64,000 bases of DNA from DAOUJI01 sp965219565. GTDB lineage: Bacteria; Chloroflexota; Dehalococcoidia; Lucifugimonadales; JAGWBF01. The notes under the pieces were generated by a model. The model was not told where the DNA came from. It saw only the letters and a list, made by a program, of their open reading frames with translations, and did not search any database. Made by a program: the position numbers and the translations under genes. Of this stretch, positions 60,587-64,000 are shown piece after piece. Numbering within the stretch: position 1 is the stretch's first letter; every line of letters starts with the position of its first letter. The stretch lies in contig OZ244780.1 of the NCBI GenBank assembly GCA_965219565.1, forward strand, positions 2,418,001 to 2,482,000, given 5' to 3'.

Positions 60587-61534
60587 CTACCACCAATGGG
60601 TTTCGTCTAGGTCGCTGTCGCCTTCGAGGGCTGCACCCCAGGGGCGGGAGGGGAGGTACTTCCAGGCTCCGTCGGAGAACATGGCGACGATGTTCCCCGT
60701 TTCACCGGCGGAGGCCATTCTTCTGGCTACTCGCTGGGCTACGTGGAGGGTTGCGCCCGACGACACGCCAGCCATGATTCCCTCGGCTTCGATGACCGAC
60801 TTAGCCGCCGCTATGGCCGTGGCGCTATCCACCAGGAACCTTCCCGACAGCATCTTCAGGTCGAGAAGGGGAGGGACGTAACCTTCCGACAGGCTTCTGA
60901 GCCCCTGGAGGGACTGGCCCATGCGCGGCTCTACCCCAATGATTTTGACCTTTGGGTTTGCTTCCTTGAGGCGTCTGCCCACTCCCATGATGGTGCCAGC
61001 AGTGCCGATTCCGGCGACGAACACGTCCACCGGGTCCAAGGCCTCCACGATTTCCCTGCCCGTTGCGGTATAGTGGGTCTCCATGTTGGTGCGGTCGTCG
61101 AACTGCCCCAGGTATTGCCATCCGTTCGCCTTAGCGAGAGCTTGCGCGTGATCGATGGCGCCTTTCATGCCCAGGCCTGGCTCGCACCATACCACCTCAG
61201 CGCCAAGGAGCCTAAGTATGTCCGCTATGCTGGGCACGACCTCCGGGGGTATGACCACCTTCACGTTGTACCCGCGCTGCTTGCCCACCATGCACGACGC
61301 AATGGCCGTATTGCCGCTGGAGGCTTCGATGATGGTGTCGCCCGGTTTGAGGCGTCCCTGGGCCTCGGCCTGCTCCACCATAGCCTTGACTATCCGGTCC
61401 TTGATGCTGCCGCTGGGGTTCTGACCTTCCAGCTTGGCAAATATGCGGACGCCGTCCGTGTCGGGGGATGCCAATTTGGACAGCTCCACTAAGGGCGTGT
61501 TCCCTATGAGGTCCAACAGCGAAGATATCGTCAT
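60587..61534 (-). CDS. cysK: Cysteine synthase family PLP enzyme
   Basis: A 315-residue PLP-dependent O-acetylserine sulfhydrylase. Features are ISSLLDLIGNTPLVELSKL, the PLP-lysine in EGQNPSGSIKDRIVKAM near residues 34-50, IEASSGNTAIASCM, the GIGTAGTIMGVGRRLKE phosphate cup, and SSGATLHVAQ. This is the assimilation of sulfide into cysteine. It follows an Lhr helicase gene by only five bases, which is odd company; an OAS-like cystathionine role cannot be excluded. Confidence 0.9.
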   Translation of the reverse strand: MTISSLLDLIGNTPLVELSKLASPDTDGVRIFAKLEGQNPSGSIKDRIVKAMVEQAEAQGRLKPGDTIIEASSGNTAIASCMVGKQRGYNVKVVIPPEVVPSIADILRLLGAEVVWCEPGLGMKGAIDHAQALAKANGWQYLGQFDDRTNMETHYTATGREIVEALDPVDVFVAGIGTAGTIMGVGRRLKEANPKVKIIGVEPRMGQSLQGLRSLSEGYVPPLLDLKMLSGRFLVDSATAIAAAKSVIEAEGIMAGVSSGATLHVAQRVARRMASAGETGNIVAMFSDGAWKYLPSRPWGAALEGDSDLDETHWW

Positions 61535-61539
61535 TGTCT

Positions 61540-64000
61540 CTAAGCCGTGGCGGATATGGAGCGGTCCCGATGGGCTGACTGGAGCATGGCCCTGGCACGG
61601 GCCATGGTCAGCGGGTCCGAGTTGGTGCGGACGACCACGTGCCCGTTTTCGGATGAAATGATGGGCATTCCGTTGTTGAATACGATTCTGTTGCCAAGGT
61701 TCGCTGGAACCCGGTCACCGGGGGTCAGTATCCCCACAAGGTTCAGCGGGTCGCAGGCTGAAACCACGGCCCAGCCTCCGTCAGACTTCTTGGCCTCCCG
61801 CAGGGACTCGACGGCCTCGGGCAGCGCGAACTGTTCCCCTGTGGTCCCAGCCACAAACCTGCCGCCCCGTATTTCGCCGCGGGCCTCCATTCTCCTTAGG
61901 GTTTTGACCAGGTCTCTCCATCGGGGAACCAGGGGTTCGCGGCCAATCAGCTCGGCGCACAGAACCCCATAGCGTCTTAGGAGCTGGTTGGCGACGGCAT
62001 CTGTCGCCTCAGCGACCGGTTCCACGGGGTCCAGTGCCGACCACCTGCCAAAGCTGCGCCGCCTTTGGGTTCGCCGGAATAGGCCCGCGCGTCTTCCCTT
62101 TCCGTTAGATCCTTTGATGCGCCGCCGCAGAATCTCAACGCTGTCTGACGTGACCTTGCCAGCCGCCGCCAAAGTCCACAACGTTTCTTCCACGTCCGAC
62201 GGGAGGCGATGTACATACGCCACAAGGTCCGACACGAAAGAGGCTCCCCGTTTGTTCAGGACTTCCAGGACTTCCTTGGGCCCGCCGTCGGGCAGCTCAT
62301 CGTCTTCAGCGCCTGCGGCCAGCCAGTCCAGACATTCTCTCAACGCGAATGTGATGGGCGTGTTGCGATTGAAGTTGATTCTGCCCGAAGGAGGCGGCTC
62401 GCCTTCCCGCTTCCGGGAGAGACGTCCCCAGACTATCTCACCTCCTAAGCTGAGAGAATCCAGCTGCGTGGGCTGGAGGTCGGACACGCGGGCGGCAAGA
62501 ATTTCGTTCTCCCAGGCTCCGGCGGCGGCCTCGAATCCCTGAAGCTGGTCGATGACGTCCAACAGGCCGCCCTCACCTGTGAGCTGCTTGCCAACCTCCA
62601 CGTGCTGCCATCTGACCAAGAACTTGATGAAGTCAGCCGCCGGGACCGGCTCGATTTCTTTCCTCAGCCTGGAGATAGTAGCCGCGTGGATTCGGGCTAG
62701 GATACGCCGGTCGCACAGCTCTTCCTCGTCCAGACCTTCACGGTAACGGCCCCGGATGACCATTCCCTCAGTTTCCAGCCGGGCCACCGCCGTTTTCACC
62801 CGGCCCTCGCCGATTTTCAGCAATGCTGCCAGCTCCGAGACGGCGAAGGGACCCGATGACTCGACCCAGCCCCGCACCATAGACAGAGTCACCTCGTCTT
62901 CAGTGACCTCAGTTCCGGAAGACGCCGACGGAGGTGCGGGATGAATGCGGGCCGAAGGGTACGCCGCTCCCACAGCCGCCAGCGACTCAGCCGCGGCAAA
63001 GGCCGACAGACCGTCGTCCGTCTCAACCAAATATGCGCGTGACGCATCTCTGAGCTCGCTGAAATAGGCGTACAGAGCGTCGATGCTTAAGCCAGTGCGC
63101 CGTGCGCCTTCCTCTTGGGGCAGACACACCAGCGTCAGCAAAGCGTCGTGGAGCTCGTCGGCGTCCCTGATGCGGGGCCAGGCATTGGCCGATTCAGTGG
63201 CTATAGCTTCCGAGTCCAGCCTTCCCAGATCCCGGCTGTCCTCGGGCAGAGCGCGTCTCAGGGTTACCGCCCGGGCCCGCCTCTCCTCCAGGGGTGCGTC
63301 GTCCAGGAAAGCGTAGGGCATTGCGTTGAGAATCTGGTGGGAGAAGGCCGACGGCTGAACGGTGTCTCTGGCGTAGACCTGAATATCCCCGGACTCTATC
63401 GACTTGAGGAGCCTCTCGAGGCCTTCCACGTCGGAGGCATCGGTCAAACAGTCCCTCATGGTCTCGAAAACCAACGGGTGGTCAGGGAGTTCCACATGGC
63501 CCATTTGGTTGTTGTCCTGGCAGGCGACCTGGGCAGGGAACACCGCCGCCAAGAGGTCGTCCGAGCGCATTCTTTGGAGAGGCGCCGGGACCTTGGAGCC
63601 GCCTGTGTGCCTGAGAATCGCCAACGCCCTGATGACGTTCCAACGCCACCTCGTCCCAAACAGGGGCGCCTGGAGCATAGCCTGTCCTAGAACGTCTCTG
63701 GCATTGGCGGACTTGAGCAAGGAAAAGGTGTCCGATACGGGAAAGGAGAGTTGCGGGTCAAGGGAGAAATTAAGGCCGTCGTCGGTGGCCGAGGCCTGCA
63801 GTTCGAAATCGAAGGTGCGGCAGATATTCTTCCTCAGGGCCATTCCCCAGGCCCGGTTGATGCGTGACCCTAATGGAGCATGAATGACCAGTTGCATCCC
63901 GCCGCTTTCGTCGAAGAACCGCTCGGCGACGATTCGGTTTCCGGTGGGCACCATTCCAAGGACACGTTTGCCTTCCTCGATATAGGCGACCATCTGCCCA
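61540..64000 (-). CDS. Lhr-family helicase, C-terminal portion (5' truncated)
   Basis: The last 820 residues of a very large protein whose start lies beyond the window. The sequence is like the C-terminal Lhr/DEAD-associated region: VAYIEEGKRVLGMVPTGNRI, LVIHAPLGSRINRAWGMAL near the edge, a winged-helix region around VSELAALLKIGEGRVKTAV, and RRYGVLCAELIGREPLVPRW. No helicase motifs I-VI are present because they precede this part. It is a DNA or RNA helicase tied to DNA repair. The stop lies five bases before cysK, so both share a transcript. Confidence 0.8.
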   Translation of the reverse strand, partial: GQMVAYIEEGKRVLGMVPTGNRIVAERFFDESGGMQLVIHAPLGSRINRAWGMALRKNICRTFDFELQASATDDGLNFSLDPQLSFPVSDTFSLLKSANARDVLGQAMLQAPLFGTRWRWNVIRALAILRHTGGSKVPAPLQRMRSDDLLAAVFPAQVACQDNNQMGHVELPDHPLVFETMRDCLTDASDVEGLERLLKSIESGDIQVYARDTVQPSAFSHQILNAMPYAFLDDAPLEERRARAVTLRRALPEDSRDLGRLDSEAIATESANAWPRIRDADELHDALLTLVCLPQEEGARRTGLSIDALYAYFSELRDASRAYLVETDDGLSAFAAAESLAAVGAAYPSARIHPAPPSASSGTEVTEDEVTLSMVRGWVESSGPFAVSELAALLKIGEGRVKTAVARLETEGMVIRGRYREGLDEEELCDRRILARIHAATISRLRKEIEPVPAADFIKFLVRWQHVEVGKQLTGEGGLLDVIDQLQGFEAAAGAWENEILAARVSDLQPTQLDSLSLGGEIVWGRLSRKREGEPPPSGRINFNRNTPITFALRECLDWLAAGAEDDELPDGGPKEVLEVLNKRGASFVSDLVAYVHRLPSDVEETLWTLAAAGKVTSDSVEILRRRIKGSNGKGRRAGLFRRTQRRRSFGRWSALDPVEPVAEATDAVANQLLRRYGVLCAELIGREPLVPRWRDLVKTLRRMEARGEIRGGRFVAGTTGEQFALPEAVESLREAKKSDGGWAVVSACDPLNLVGILTPGDRVPANLGNRIVFNNGMPIISSENGHVVVRTNSDPLTMARARAMLQSAHRDRSISATA

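Overview
The window looks like a chromosomal piece of a free-living Chloroflexota bacterium, most likely a SAR202-type or Dehalococcoidia relative. This is inference from gene content: two luciferase-like F420/FMN monooxygenases, a GMC oxidoreductase, several amidohydrolases, an electron-transfer flavoprotein pair with an FAD dehydrogenase, a CoA-ester lyase, a thiolase with its DUF35 partner, and Pro/Thr-rich lipoproteins. The DNA is GC-rich and densely coded, with short operons on both strands. TGA is a normal stop in many genes, yet two genes read in frame through one TGA, so the host probably uses selenocysteine.

Layout. 1-3.5 kb: end of an oligopeptide-type ABC importer (binding protein, two permeases), then a protoglobin. 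4.2-9.2 kb: MFS exporter, unknown proteins, Gfo/Idh/MocA oxidoreductase, LLM oxidoreductase, retropepsin-like protease. 9.3-13.1 kb: PAC2 protein, unknown protein, recF, sirtuin. 13.1-16.8 kb: a tandem-duplicated, AT-richer cassette of five exported proteins, three of which share an unrecognised domain. 16.8-21.6 kb: MscS channel, etfA, etfB, FAD dehydrogenase. 21.8-29.7 kb: anchored surface protein, amidohydrolase, folB, YbjQ, CoA-ester lyase, flavin reductase, ThDP enzyme, CinA domain. 30-35.2 kb: zinc-ribbon protein, AIM24, TfoX, LLM oxidoreductase, amidohydrolase, GMC oxidoreductase.

35.74-38.77 kb is the most novel part: a 3.03-kb IS1-family element with matching terminal inverted repeats and an 8-9 bp target duplication. 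It sits inside a small membrane-protein gene whose reading frame is restored exactly when the element and one repeat copy are removed. Besides the transposase it carries passengers: a DUF2513 protein, several micro-ORFs, a Pro/Thr-linker lipoprotein, a 67-residue protein and a large RNA-like hairpin.

39-51.7 kb: type-1 ligand-binding lipoprotein, gluzincin peptidase, glmS, a DsbA-like selenoprotein (UPWC), a TPR protein, and an aspS-thrB-lysC-glycosyltransferase operon. 51.8-64 kb: DinB, MFS, a DUF4143 ATPase preceded by seven 23-bp tandem repeats that run to its start codon, a UGSC selenoprotein with its usual partner, a SagB-type dehydrogenase, DUF35/thiolase, cysteine synthase and the C-terminal part of an Lhr-type helicase.

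Three intergenic elements share TCATTCCGAACGCAGCGAGGAATC-like termini in inverted orientation (24.4, 26.9 and 35.3 kb) and look like non-coding MITE-type repeats. No rRNA, tRNA or CRISPR array was recognised.
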